A DNA stretch of 64,000 bases. Origin: Corynebacterium sp. HMSC04H06 (GTDB taxonomy: Bacteria > Actinomycetota > Actinomycetes > Mycobacteriales > Mycobacteriaceae). The notes below the pieces were generated by a model. It saw only the letters and a list, made by a program, of their open reading frames with translations, was not told the DNA's origin and did not search any database. The DNA lies in assembly GCF_001815935.1 (NCBI RefSeq), contig NZ_KV823440.1, forward strand, positions 62,001 to 126,000. Reading direction: 5' to 3'. Below are positions 37,414 through 47,538 of the stretch, in pieces; within the stretch, counting starts at the first letter, position 1, and each line of letters opens with the position of its first letter. Both the position numbers and the translations under genes were made by a program.

Positions 37414-38355
37414 ATGAGCTTTACCATCGCCACCGTCAACGTCAACGGCATCCGCGCGGCCTGCAAACAGCGCAATGAGAACAACCCGGGCATGAACGCC
37501 TGGCTGCAAGAAACTGATGCTGACGTGGTGCTGATGCAAGAGGTGCGGGCCTCTCAGACCCAGGCCGAAAAGGCCCTGGCCCCAGCCCTGGAGGCCGGCT
37601 GGCACCTGGTGATGGCCGAGTCCCTGGACCCAGGCACCAAGGGCCGGGCCGGGGTGGGTATTCTGTCCCGCACCCCGCTGCGCGACGTCGTGGTCGGGCT
37701 GGGCACCTTCGGCGACTCCGGGCGCTGGATCGAGGCCACCGTCGAGGACCCGGCGGCCGCCGCTGGCGGCAGCGCCCTGCGCGTGGCCTCGCTCTACCTA
37801 CCGAGCGGAGACACTGGCACGGCCAAGCAGGACCAGAAGTACCGCTTCCTGGGGCAGTTCTCTGAGGTCCTGGCCGAGCGCGCGGAAACTTACCCGCAGA
37901 TGGTCATCGGCGGCGACTGGAATATCTGCCACCGCTCCCAGGACCTGAAGAACAACAAGCCCAACGAGAAGGTCTCCGGCCATCTGCCGGAGGAGCGCGC
38001 CTTTATGGACCACGTCTTCGGCAGTTTCCCGGATCCCACCCCGCAGGACAAGGCCGGCCTGGGCGACTGGCGCGGGGTAGTGGACTACCCGGGCGGCGAG
38101 GTCTGGGCCGCGGCCGAGGAACCGGCGTGGTTCGACGTCGACCGGCGCCTGCACCCAGACCCGGAGCAGGACGGCCCGTACACCTGGTGGACCTACCGCG
38201 GCCAGGCCTTCAACAACAACGCGGGCTGGCGCATCGACTACCAAGCCGCCACCCAGGCAATGCTGGACCGCGCCCAGTCTAGCCGCGTGGATAAGGCGCC
38301 CACGGTGGAACAGCGCTGGTCGGACCACTCCCCACTGCTGGTGACCTACGCCTAA
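37414..38355 (+). CDS. xthA: Exodeoxyribonuclease III
   Basis: A 313-residue exonuclease III/AP endonuclease of the EEP fold. Motifs are F-T-I-A-T-V-N-V-N-G-I-R-A at the N-terminus, V-L-M-Q-E-V-R-A (metal-binding Glu), G-D-W-N-I-C-H around residue 165, and the C-terminal W-S-D-H-S-P-L. It repairs abasic sites and 3'-blocked ends. The ATG at 37414 starts 11 bases after the MFS copy and agrees with the family N-terminus. Confidence 0.93.
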   Translation: MSFTIATVNVNGIRAACKQRNENNPGMNAWLQETDADVVLMQEVRASQTQAEKALAPALEAGWHLVMAESLDPGTKGRAGVGILSRTPLRDVVVGLGTFGDSGRWIEATVEDPAAAAGGSALRVASLYLPSGDTGTAKQDQKYRFLGQFSEVLAERAETYPQMVIGGDWNICHRSQDLKNNKPNEKVSGHLPEERAFMDHVFGSFPDPTPQDKAGLGDWRGVVDYPGGEVWAAAEEPAWFDVDRRLHPDPEQDGPYTWWTYRGQAFNNNAGWRIDYQAATQAMLDRAQSSRVDKAPTVEQRWSDHSPLLVTYA

Positions 38356-38374
38356 GAAACGGCGGGAGAACAGA

Positions 38375-39361
38375 TTGACCCCACTGTTTAGCGTCCTCTA
38401 CATCATCGGAATCACCGCCGAAGCGATGACGGCCGCGCTGTCCGCCGGGCGGCAAAAACTCGACCTCTTCGGCGTGACCCTGCTGGCCGCCATTACGGCC
38501 TTGGGCGGGGGCACGGTGCGCGATATGGTGCTCGACGACTACCCGCTGACCTGGGTGGGCCAGCCCAAATACCTCGTCTTCGTGCTGGTAGCGGCACTTC
38601 TTACGGTGTGGATGTCGTTTTTGATGCACTACTTCCGGCACCTATTTTTGATCCTGGACGCGCTCGGCCTGGCGGTCTTTTCGGTGCTGGGTACGCAGGC
38701 CGCGCTCAACCTGGGGCACGGCTTCGTCATCGCTTCGGTCGCCGCTATCATCTCCGGCGTCTTCGGCGGCATCCTGCGCGACCTGCTCTCCGACCGCGTG
38801 CCGCTGGTCTTTTCCGGCGAGTTCTACGCCTCCATCTCCCTGGCCGCCACCGCGGTCTACATGCTGCTGCTGGAGGTCGGCCTGAGCGTAGAGATCACCG
38901 CTATCGCCACCGTCATCTTCGGCTTCTGCGCCCGCCTGTGGGCCATCTACTCCAAGCGCGGCCTACCGGTTTTCGAATACAAGGGCGCCGAGCAGCCCAT
39001 CGACCCGCGCCTGCGCCTGTCCGCCCGCCTGGTGCGCGACGGGGCGCGCTCGATGAAGCGCCGCGCCGGCAGCCTGACCAGCGGCCGGAGCCTGCGCTTC
39101 GACGCCTCCGCCTACACCTCGGTCAATCGCCAGACCGGCAAGCACGCCCGTGGCAACCGGGACCGCGATCCGCAGCAGCAGTGGGTCATCCAGCGCCCCC
39201 GCAAGGCCGCCCAGCCCACCCGGCACGCCAAGCCGGATCCGAAGCGCCAAGCCGCGGCGCCCAAAAAGCCCAAGCCCAAAGCCAAGTGGCCGCGCCTGCC
39301 GAAGGGCGGCCTGCCGCGGCGCAGCCGCCCGGATGAGGGGCAGTGGGAGCAGAACGATTAA
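38375..39361 (+). CDS. TRIC/UPF0126-type cation channel-like membrane protein with basic tail
   Basis: A 328-residue protein. The first about 200 residues hold seven helices with the TRIC/YadS glycine repeats (L-G-G-G-T-V-R-D-M-V-L-D-D and G-G-I-L-R-D-L-L-S-D-R), forming two three-helix repeats plus one. Bacterial relatives form trimeric cation channels. After about residue 215 there is a Lys/Arg/Pro-rich tail of about 110 residues with no fold apparent. Start is TTG 38375 with GGGAGA a few bases upstream. Confidence 0.82.
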   Translation: MTPLFSVLYIIGITAEAMTAALSAGRQKLDLFGVTLLAAITALGGGTVRDMVLDDYPLTWVGQPKYLVFVLVAALLTVWMSFLMHYFRHLFLILDALGLAVFSVLGTQAALNLGHGFVIASVAAIISGVFGGILRDLLSDRVPLVFSGEFYASISLAATAVYMLLLEVGLSVEITAIATVIFGFCARLWAIYSKRGLPVFEYKGAEQPIDPRLRLSARLVRDGARSMKRRAGSLTSGRSLRFDASAYTSVNRQTGKHARGNRDRDPQQQWVIQRPRKAAQPTRHAKPDPKRQAAAPKKPKPKAKWPRLPKGGLPRRSRPDEGQWEQND

Positions 39362-39435
39362 GGCAATCTGCGTGCCCGGGTGCTAGACTATGGCACGCAC
39401 AATATTTCCCGGAAAACTTGGAGTTAATAGAAACT

Positions 39436-39627
39436 ATGGCGCGCGCAATCATTTACTTCGTGCTCGGTGCTGTCTTGCTGGCACTCGGTATCTGGTGGTG
39501 GACCGTGATGGGCCCGAGCTTTGCCTTCCTGCTCCCGACCATCACGATGGGCATCGGCGGCGCGTTCATGGTGGCCGGCTGGGCCGTCCTGATGGACGTC
39601 AAGAGCCCCACCAGCCGCAAGCTCTAA
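39436..39627 (+). CDS. Small two-helix membrane protein
   Basis: A 63-residue protein with helices at about residues 4-24 and 29-52 and a polar tail (D-V-K-S-P-T-S-R-K). It is unrecognised beyond being a conserved-looking small membrane protein. It is followed by a clear terminator. Confidence 0.6.
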   Translation: MARAIIYFVLGAVLLALGIWWWTVMGPSFAFLLPTITMGIGGAFMVAGWAVLMDVKSPTSRKL

Positions 39628-39646
39628 GCTTTCTAACCAAAAACCC

Positions 39647-39679
39647 AACCGCCAGGCACCGCGTTGCCCGGCGGTTTTT
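39647..39679 (+). terminator. Rho-independent terminator
   Basis: AACCGCC (39647-39653) pairs with GGCGGTT (39670-39676) and is followed by TTTTT. It ends the small membrane gene upstream. Confidence 0.88.
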
Positions 39680-39813
39680 CATACCCGGTGGTTTTGCCGC
39701 TGGCATGCCCGGCGGTGCTTGTTCGTGCCTGCTTCCGGCCGGCGGGCGGCGCGGGTGTCGCGCCCGGGAGGGGGCGTCGTGACCCGGGCGGGGGTAACAG
39801 GGATTACACTTGA

Positions 39814-40854
<1,041 letters not shown>

Positions 40855-40942
40855 GCAATTACGGTTAAGCTGTCAAGTCAGCCGCAGGAAATAACTTAGC
40901 CCGCAATCAAGCCCGTCCCCGAACCCAAGAGGAGAGCCCGTC

Positions 40943-42025
40943 GTGGCAGCCAAGACCACCTCGCGCCGCGAGAACACCGACCAGTACGGCATCGAGCGCA
41001 CCCGCCAGGATGAACCCGGCGCCGTAGACAAGCTGCGAGACAAGTCCCGGATTGTTGAGCGCACCATGCGCATGCAGGAGCGCTATTCCGCGGAGGGCGG
41101 CAACCAGTTCGCCGCCGGCATTACCTACTACTCGGTGCTGGCCATGTTCCCGATCCTCATGCTGGCCATGGCCGCAGTCGCCGCCGTGCTGGCCAACCGC
41201 CCGGACCTGTTCGAGCAGGTCCAGGACCAAATCACCAACGCCGTGGACGGCGACCTGGGCGATACCCTCAACGAGGTCCTGCAGACGGCCGTGGATCAGC
41301 GCGGCGCCATGTTCGGCATCGGTGGTATTACCGCCCTGTGGTCCGGCCTGGGCTGGATGAACAACCTCCGCGTGGGCATTTCCGCCATGTGGCGCATCGA
41401 CGCCACGGAGGGCGGCAACTTCGTGGTCAAGAAGCTCAACGACCTGATTGGTCTTATCGGCCTGCTGCTGGCCTTCGCCGTGGCCTTCGGCGTGACCGCC
41501 GCCGGTACCTCCGGCCTGACCCAGAAGGTCTTCGAGTGGGTGGGCATCGAGTCCTTCCCCGGCATGAACTTCGTCCTCTTCGCCACCGGCCTGGTGGTCG
41601 GCCTCATCGCCAACTTCCTGGTCATCTGGTGGCTGGTGGTCGTGCTCCCGCGCACCAAGGTCCCGACCAAGTCGGGCCTGCAGGGCGCGCTGCTGGGCGC
41701 TATCGCCTTCGAGGTCATCAAGCAGCTGTCCACCGTAATCATGTCCTCGGCCACCGGCTCCCCGGCCGGCGCGGTCTTCGGCCCGGTCATCGTGCTGATG
41801 ATTGTGATGTACCTGATCTGGCGCGTGGTGCTCTACGTCTCCGCCTGGACCGCGACCACCGATGAGTCGCTGGCCCAGACCCCGCTGCCGGCGCCGGAAC
41901 CGGCCGTCATCCGCGTACGCAACGAGATCCACGAGGGGCCGAACACCGGTGTTACCCTGGGGGCCGGCGCGGCTATGGGCGCTGCCGCCGCCGGTATACT
42001 GGCACTGCTCAACCGCAAGAAATAA
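40943..42025 (+). CDS. YihY/BrkB-family membrane protein
   Basis: A 360-residue protein with about six helices between residues 50 and 300. The pattern A-G-I-T-Y-Y-S-V-L-A-M-F-P-I and the conserved L-W-S-G-L-G-W block fit the YihY/BrkB family, formerly linked to serum resistance; a transport role has been suggested. Start is GTG 40943 after GAGGAGA. The final helix (A-A-M-G-A-A-A-A-G-I-L-A-L-L-N-R-K-K) ends with a basic anchor. Confidence 0.9.
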   Translation: MAAKTTSRRENTDQYGIERTRQDEPGAVDKLRDKSRIVERTMRMQERYSAEGGNQFAAGITYYSVLAMFPILMLAMAAVAAVLANRPDLFEQVQDQITNAVDGDLGDTLNEVLQTAVDQRGAMFGIGGITALWSGLGWMNNLRVGISAMWRIDATEGGNFVVKKLNDLIGLIGLLLAFAVAFGVTAAGTSGLTQKVFEWVGIESFPGMNFVLFATGLVVGLIANFLVIWWLVVVLPRTKVPTKSGLQGALLGAIAFEVIKQLSTVIMSSATGSPAGAVFGPVIVLMIVMYLIWRVVLYVSAWTATTDESLAQTPLPAPEPAVIRVRNEIHEGPNTGVTLGAGAAMGAAAAGILALLNRKK

Positions 42026-42060
42026 GTTTTGACGAGGTAATTTAAGCGAGGTTTTCCCGG

Positions 42061-43047
42061 ATGGCCATTGCGCACAATCTCTACCAGGCGCACCAACTTG
42101 ATACCAGCGATAGCTGCCAAGCCCTGGGGATCATCATGGCCGGCCGGGACGCGCGCCTGCAGAGCCTGGGCGAATCCGAGCAGTCGCCGCAGCGCCGCGA
42201 GGCCCAGCTGGTCTTCGCCGTGCTGTCCAACCCGCAGCGCCGCGATCTCTACGATGCCGCCATCTCCGCCGGCCGCAGCGTCGACTGGTCCGACCTGGAG
42301 CACCTAGCTAACTTCGATCGCTGGCCGGATCCGAACCTCGCCCGGCCGGTCACCAATGCCGACAACCAGCACCCGCAACAAACGCAGCACACCCAGCAGT
42401 TCTTCCAGCAGCCGCAGCGGCAGGCGGGAACTCAGCAGGGTTCGCCCTACGGGCAGCCGCAGACGCAGTACGCCCCGCCGGCGTCCCCGTACGCGCAGCC
42501 CTTTAACCCGCACCAGGTGCCCACCCAGAGCGCGAACCTGCCGGCGGCCCAGCGCTACTCGAATGCGGTGGCAGCCAACCCGGAGGTCGAGCGCATCGCT
42601 GCCCGCCCGAGCGCCGGCGGGCGCTTCGGCATGGCCCTGTTCGACGGTTTTCTTGCCACCGCCGCCTCCGGCCTGGTCGGCGGTCTGCTGGCCGCCGGCG
42701 GTGGGGTGCTCCCCGACGCGATGAGCGGAACGCTGGGAGTCGTGGTCTTCACCCTGCTCTCCATCGCCTACTTCCTAGGCTTTGAGACCTACATGGGCGG
42801 CACCCCGGTCAAGCGCATGATGGGCTATAAGGTCGCCAACGTGGAGACCGGCCGGAACCTGACCCTGGGCGAGTCCGTCAAGCGGCAGTGGTTCCGCGTC
42901 GTGCAGATCATCCCCGGCCTGGGTTCGCTGGTCTCCATGGGTGGTTCTCTGTTCGTGCTGGCTTCTATCAGCCCGTCTAACGAGCTGCGTGGTTCCCACG
43001 ACCGCTGGGCCGACGCCGAAGTAACGAAAAAGCCGCGGCAGCAATAA
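42061..43047 (+). CDS. RDD-family protein with a degenerate J-like N-terminus
   Basis: A 328-residue protein. Residues about 40-75 contain A-V-L-S-N-P-Q-R-R-D-L-Y-D, resembling helix IV of a J-domain, but no HPD motif is present. A Gln/Pro-rich linker (about 90-170) leads to an RDD membrane domain with R-F-G-M-A-L-F-D-G-F-L-A and G-T-P-V-K-R-M-M-G-Y-K-V-A. It overlaps the convergent carboxypeptidase gene by 71 bases. Confidence 0.85.
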   Translation: MAIAHNLYQAHQLDTSDSCQALGIIMAGRDARLQSLGESEQSPQRREAQLVFAVLSNPQRRDLYDAAISAGRSVDWSDLEHLANFDRWPDPNLARPVTNADNQHPQQTQHTQQFFQQPQRQAGTQQGSPYGQPQTQYAPPASPYAQPFNPHQVPTQSANLPAAQRYSNAVAANPEVERIAARPSAGGRFGMALFDGFLATAASGLVGGLLAAGGGVLPDAMSGTLGVVVFTLLSIAYFLGFETYMGGTPVKRMMGYKVANVETGRNLTLGESVKRQWFRVVQIIPGLGSLVSMGGSLFVLASISPSNELRGSHDRWADAEVTKKPRQQ

Positions 43048-44371
43048 CGATTACGACCACCGCCGCCACCGCGGCGATGCCCAGCCAGCCGTCTGATTTC
43101 TCGATCCAGCTGGTGCGCTGGTGGGTGCCGGCATCCGCCGGCGGGGCTGGCGTGGGGGTCGCGTCCTGGGCGGCGCTATCTTTTTCCTTGTCGTCCGCAT
43201 CCTCCTGGTCGAGAATGCCGATGCCGGCCCCGGCCGGGACCTCGTAGGCGGCGTGGAGGAGCATCTGGGCCTGCTCCCAGGCCCGCGGGCCGTGCTCGAT
43301 GGTGGTGTCCAGGATGACGGCCTGCAGGCGGCGGCCGTCGCGGTCGAGGGCGCCGACGAAGGTGTGGTGGGCGTCGTCCGTGTAGCCCGTCTTACCGCCG
43401 ATTCCGTCTGGATCGTGCATGAACAGCCCGTTGTCGTTGCCCAACTCGTAGCCGGGGTGGTCCTCGTAACCGGGGAAGTCCACGGACTCGGTGTTGACTA
43501 TCCGCGCGAAGGTCGGGTTGGCGTAGGCCGCCCGGTAGATGCGGGAGATGTCTCGGGCGGACGTCGACATGCCGGGTGCGTCCAAGCCAGAATAGGACGC
43601 GGCAAAGGTCGAGGTGGTGCCCAGCTCGTGGGCCAGGTCGTTGACCTTTTCCAAGGCCTTGGCGTCCCCGCCGAGCTCCTGGGCCAGCGCGTGGGCGGCG
43701 TCGTTGCCGGAGGCCATGAGCAGGCCCTGGAGGAGCTGCTCGATGGTGTAGCGGCCGCCGGCGCCGATCCCGACCGAGGAGCCGGTGATGCCGGCGGTTT
43801 CCTCGTTGGCGACGACCTCCTTGTCGAGATCCAGCTCATCGATGGCGACCAGGGCCAGAAGAGCTTTGATGATAGAGGCTGGGCGGTAGCGCCCGTCCGG
43901 ATCCTTCTGCGCGATGATCTCGCCGGTGTCGATGTCGCTTACCATCCAGGCGCTGGCGACGACCTCGGGGTTGAGATCGAAACCTTCCGGCGCGGTGACA
44001 CCGCAGGCCGCGCCCTCCACCGGCGGCAGCGGGGAGGGGGATTCCTGGCCGGGCGCGAGGTTCTCGGAGGTGGTGCTCGGCTCGGCCGGCACGAGGGAGT
44101 GCGGGCAGTCGTTGGTATCCGGCGCGGTGGTGCGGATGGAGCTGCTCGGCTCGTCACCGGTACCGTCGTCCTGCAGGCCCTCGGCGGCCTCAGCGTCGGT
44201 CAGATCGGCGGCGGGGTCCTCAAAACCCTCGGGCACCTCGGCGGGCGGATCGCCCTGTCCGGCCTCCTGGGCCTGGGCCTGGGCGGCGACTCCGGCGGGG
44301 GAGTGGGCCACCACGACGGGGGCGGGGGCGACGAGGGCTGCGGCTAGAGCTGCAGTGATAATTCTTTTCAT
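42977..44371 (-). CDS. D-alanyl-D-alanine carboxypeptidase (PBP5-like, S11)
   Basis: A 464-residue exported enzyme that trims peptidoglycan stem peptides. A signal peptide (start M-K-R-I-I-T-A) is followed by a Glu/Gln-rich linker, then the penicillin-binding fold: active-site S-I-I-K (in P-A-S-I-I-K-A-L), S-G-N-D and K-T-G-Y-T. A C-terminal helix (A-A-V-A-A-V-V-V-I-V) anchors it. ATG 44371 is preferred over an upstream ATG because the signal peptide begins there. Its 3' end overlaps the convergent RDD gene. Confidence 0.92.
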   Translation of the reverse strand: MKRIITAALAAALVAPAPVVVAHSPAGVAAQAQAQEAGQGDPPAEVPEGFEDPAADLTDAEAAEGLQDDGTGDEPSSSIRTTAPDTNDCPHSLVPAEPSTTSENLAPGQESPSPLPPVEGAACGVTAPEGFDLNPEVVASAWMVSDIDTGEIIAQKDPDGRYRPASIIKALLALVAIDELDLDKEVVANEETAGITGSSVGIGAGGRYTIEQLLQGLLMASGNDAAHALAQELGGDAKALEKVNDLAHELGTTSTFAASYSGLDAPGMSTSARDISRIYRAAYANPTFARIVNTESVDFPGYEDHPGYELGNDNGLFMHDPDGIGGKTGYTDDAHHTFVGALDRDGRRLQAVILDTTIEHGPRAWEQAQMLLHAAYEVPAGAGIGILDQEDADDKEKDSAAQDATPTPAPPADAGTHQRTSWIEKSDGWLGIAAVAAVVVIVIAAAAFSLLRRRPSGRGNHAAR

Positions 44372-44401
44372 GGCATGACATATCTTAAAGGCACACCTAC
44401 T

Positions 44402-45445
44402 ATGGCCGGTATGCATGACGCACCATTAATTAGTCCGGAAAACAAAGACGCGGACGCGGACGTTTTCGCCCAGCTGCCGAAGATCACCCTCTTCGAGGAG
44501 CTTGGAGCCACGGTCGCGCAGGCCGGCAGCCCGGCGGAACTCACCGCGGCAGTCTCCGCGCACCTGCAGCGGCTGGTAGACGACCACGTGGTCTACGCGG
44601 AGCTGCGCTTTACCCCGGCCAGCACCCAGCTCGCGGCGGAAGAGGCGCTGGCCGCGGCCGTGGCCGGGCTGGACGTCGAGGGCATCGACGCCCGGATCAT
44701 CGTCACCGCCGAGCGCGGCGCGCAGGATCCTGCGGCCGTGACCCAGCTGGCCCAGCTCACCGTGGCCCAGCACAGCGGCAAGATCGTCGGCTTCGAGCTC
44801 GCCGCGGATAACGGCCAGGAAGGCCATGACGATCAGGCTGCGGCGCCGCTGGCCGGCTTCGCCGAGGCCTTCCAGGTACTGCGCGAGGCCTACGTGCCGT
44901 TCGCGGTGCGGCTGACGGCCGCGGGGGAGGCAGAGGACATCGGCCAGGCGCTGCAGGAGGGTGCGACGCGGCTGACGCTGACGGCCGGCATCATCGATGA
45001 CTTCAGCGCGACGCTGGAGGGCATCGAGCCGGGCCGGGTCTCGGCCTGGGTGCGCGACCGCCACATCCTGCTGGATGCCGCACCCCACTTCGAGGTGGAC
45101 CGCGGCGAGATCGAGGAGCTGGTTGACCACCCGCTGCCGCTGCTGCAGCAGCTGGGCTTCAACTGCGCGGTCAGCTCCGGGTCTTGGGACACCGGCAGCA
45201 TGACCGAGCAACTCAGTGCCCTGGCGGAAACCTTCGGCTACGGGCTGGAGGAATTCTTCGACCTGTCGGTCAACGCGATAGAGCACTCCTTCGCTACCCA
45301 GGAGGACCGCCAGCACCTGCTCGAGACGGTTTTTCTGCCGGCCTACGAGGAACTCTCCGACGCCGAATTCGCCGAGGACCACCACGAACACGACGGTGCC
45401 GAAGACATCCCAGGTGCTGCCGAAACCCCAGGAGAAGAGGTATAA
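44402..45445 (+). CDS. Adenosine deaminase-fold protein lacking metal ligands (probable pseudoenzyme)
   Basis: A 347-residue protein with the length and overall order of adenosine deaminase. Its N-terminus reads P-K-I-T-L-F-E-E-L-G, where true ADA has L-H-V-H-L-D-G: the His pair is F31 and E33. The HAGE site becomes A-A-G-E, the R-I-G-H-G block becomes R-L-T-L-T-A-G, and the C-terminal Asp-Asp of the metal site reads S-G-S-W-D. Zinc binding and deamination are therefore unlikely. The acidic C-tail (about 40 residues of Asp/Glu/His) is extra. ATG 44402 or 44411 can start; the DJ-1 gene follows after 3 bases. Confidence 0.75.
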   Translation: MAGMHDAPLISPENKDADADVFAQLPKITLFEELGATVAQAGSPAELTAAVSAHLQRLVDDHVVYAELRFTPASTQLAAEEALAAAVAGLDVEGIDARIIVTAERGAQDPAAVTQLAQLTVAQHSGKIVGFELAADNGQEGHDDQAAAPLAGFAEAFQVLREAYVPFAVRLTAAGEAEDIGQALQEGATRLTLTAGIIDDFSATLEGIEPGRVSAWVRDRHILLDAAPHFEVDRGEIEELVDHPLPLLQQLGFNCAVSSGSWDTGSMTEQLSALAETFGYGLEEFFDLSVNAIEHSFATQEDRQHLLETVFLPAYEELSDAEFAEDHHEHDGAEDIPGAAETPGEEV

Positions 45446-45448
45446 ACC

Positions 45449-46138
45449 ATGTCGAAAGTACTGTTCGTAATCTCCGCGGCGCAGGAATGGACGCTGGCCG
45501 ACGGCAGCACGCGCGAGACCGGCTTCTGGGCCGAAGAGCTCGTCGCCCCGCACCGCACCTTTGCCAACGCGGGCTGGGAGATCGCCTTTGCCACCCCGGG
45601 AGGGCGCGAGCCCGTTGTGGACGAGGCCAGCCTGGAAAGCCTGAATGAGATGCAGCGCGAGTCCCAGGAGGATTACCTCGCGGCTATCCACTACGAGCTG
45701 TCCCAGCCGCTGGATCTGGCCGAGGTCGACGAGGCCGACTACGACGTCGTCTTCTACCCGGGCGGCCACGGCCCGATGGAGGACTTGGCTGAGGATGCCA
45801 CCTCGGCGGCCCTGCTGGCCCGCCGCCACGCGGCCGGCCGCCCTCTGGCGTTGCTGTGCCACGCGCCGGCGGCGCTGCTGGCCGTGCCGGCCGATGAGAA
45901 CGGCGAGTGGCCGTTCGCCGGCTACGAGATGACCGCCTTCAGCGACGTCGAGGAGGGCGAGGAGACGCTGGCGAAGGCGAAGTGGAGCCTGGAGCAGCGC
46001 CTGCGGGAGCTGGGCGCGGACTACCGCGCCGCCGATCCCCTCCAGCCCAACGTGGTCAAGGACCGCCACCTGTTTACCGGCCAGAACCCGGTCTCCTCGG
46101 AGCCGCTGGCCCAGCGCATCCTAGCCGCGCTGCGCTAG
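45449..46138 (+). CDS. DJ-1/PfpI-family (type 1 glutamine amidotransferase-like) protein
   Basis: A 229-residue protein of the DJ-1/HchA group. It has Y-P-G-G-H-G-P-M-E-D (about residues 104-113) and the nucleophile elbow L-L-C-H-A-P-A-A-L (Cys about 137). Such proteins act as glyoxalases, protein-repair enzymes or stress chaperones; which applies is not clear. It starts 3 bases after the ADA-like gene and is closed by a terminator. Confidence 0.9.
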   Translation: MSKVLFVISAAQEWTLADGSTRETGFWAEELVAPHRTFANAGWEIAFATPGGREPVVDEASLESLNEMQRESQEDYLAAIHYELSQPLDLAEVDEADYDVVFYPGGHGPMEDLAEDATSAALLARRHAAGRPLALLCHAPAALLAVPADENGEWPFAGYEMTAFSDVEEGEETLAKAKWSLEQRLRELGADYRAADPLQPNVVKDRHLFTGQNPVSSEPLAQRILAALR

Positions 46139-46149
46139 TCAACAAACAA

Positions 46150-46187
46150 AAAGCCAGCACCGAAGATAATCACTCGGTGCTGGCTTT
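46150..46187. terminator. Strong bidirectional terminator
   Basis: AAAGCCAGCACCGA pairs with TCGGTGCTGGCTTT, a 14-base stem with a 10-base loop, flanked by A and T runs. It separates the DJ-1 gene from the convergent two-repeat hypothetical gene. Confidence 0.92.
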
Positions 46188-46247
46188 CGCTATGCCGGCT
46201 GCCTTTCGTGCCGGTGGTCGGGCTTAAACCTTGGCCCAAAACTTGGC

Positions 46248-47486
46248 CTAGAACTTGGAGAAGCGCTTGACCAGCATCTCCTCGAGCTCCTTCCACGCCT
46301 CGGCGTGGTCGTTAAACGGCTTGGACGGCACGTAGCCGGCCTGCTCGGTCGAGCCCAGCATGTAGCCCAGGTAGTCCTGGAAGCGCGGGTGCGACAGGAA
46401 GAAGGAGTTCACCGAGTCGTCGCCGGTCCAGTCGGCGGCATCCGCGCAGACCTCGTAGCAGCGGTTCATCTGCTGCGAGTCGACGTGTTCCGGGCCTTTT
46501 TCTATGTCCCGGGCGATCCCGTTGAAGGTGTACTGGTTGTCTGGGTGGACGGTGACCTCGAGCTCGCCGGCGTTGCCGGCGTTGACGATGTCCTCCCAAG
46601 TGGACACGCGGGCCAGGTCGTGGTCGTCGTTCTCTATCACCCACCGGGCCAGGTGCTTGCCGGTGGGGAAGGTGAAGATCTCGCCCCACTTGCCCAAAAA
46701 GACAGGGGAGGAGCCCAGGTAGGTGCGCAGCGTGTACACGGACTTCTGGTCGATGGTGATCTTCACTGGGTCGATGCCGGCGGCCGCCCAGATAGACTTG
46801 TCGTAAGGATCGGCGGCCTCTTCCTCGGCCTTACGGGCTGCGGCGGCGTCCTCGCGGGCCTTTCGGGTGGCCGCGGCGGCCGCGGTGATGCGCTGGTCGG
46901 CGTCCTCGACCTGTGCGGAGTCGAACTCGGAGCTATCCACCACCTGGGTGTGGGCCTCCAGGTCGTCCAAGACCTCGGCCCAGTTGCCGGCGACCACGCT
47001 GCCGACGCCGGTCCACTCGCTCATGCCCTGCGGGCCGGCGTAGTGGTCGGCGCCGCGGGCGACGTTGCGCAGCAGGGAGTGGCTGGCGAAGAAGATCACG
47101 GAGTGTTCCGCGCCGGAGACCTCCGCCAGTGACTGGGTTAGCTCGAAGTTGCGGGCCACGGTGCCGACGTTGTCGTGGCTGGGCGCGCCGGCCAAGCGGT
47201 TGGGCACGTCTACCAGGTCGTAGACGTCGCGGGTGGCCGGGGTGATGCGGTCCTCGCCGCGGGCGGCGAAGGCCTGCCACTCCGGGTGATCGAGCAGATC
47301 GTGTTTGTGGTCGGATTCCACGTAGCACAGCAGCTCGGCGGCGGAGCCGAACAGCAGGACGGATTCGTCATTGCCTAAGAAGGCCTGCCACTCGGAGCCG
47401 TCTTGGCGCCATTTCGGGGCCCACAGGGTGAAGTAATCACCGGCGGGCAAACTCAGCTTTACAGGAACGATCGCGCGGGTGCTCAT
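46248..47486 (-). CDS. Hypothetical protein with an internal duplication
   Basis: A 412-residue soluble protein I cannot name. Two halves resemble each other: residues about 18-70 (Y-F-T-L-W-A-P-K-W, S-A-A-E-L-L-C-Y-V-E-S-D-H-K-H-D-L, H-P-E-W-Q-A-F) and about 255-310 (V-Y-T-L-R-T-Y, T-G-K-H-L-A-R-W-V-I-E-N-D-D-H-D-L, T-W-E-D-I-V). An Ala/Glu/Lys-rich, likely coiled-coil segment (about 195-225) joins them. Such proteins are conserved in corynebacteria, but no function is known to me. Confidence 0.72.
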   Translation of the reverse strand: MSTRAIVPVKLSLPAGDYFTLWAPKWRQDGSEWQAFLGNDESVLLFGSAAELLCYVESDHKHDLLDHPEWQAFAARGEDRITPATRDVYDLVDVPNRLAGAPSHDNVGTVARNFELTQSLAEVSGAEHSVIFFASHSLLRNVARGADHYAGPQGMSEWTGVGSVVAGNWAEVLDDLEAHTQVVDSSEFDSAQVEDADQRITAAAAATRKAREDAAAARKAEEEAADPYDKSIWAAAGIDPVKITIDQKSVYTLRTYLGSSPVFLGKWGEIFTFPTGKHLARWVIENDDHDLARVSTWEDIVNAGNAGELEVTVHPDNQYTFNGIARDIEKGPEHVDSQQMNRCYEVCADAADWTGDDSVNSFFLSHPRFQDYLGYMLGSTEQAGYVPSKPFNDHAEAWKELEEMLVKRFSKF

Positions 47487-47538
47487 GGCGTTTAAGTCTA
47501 CCCAAACCTCCCGCCTGGATAGGCGATCCGCCCGGGCT

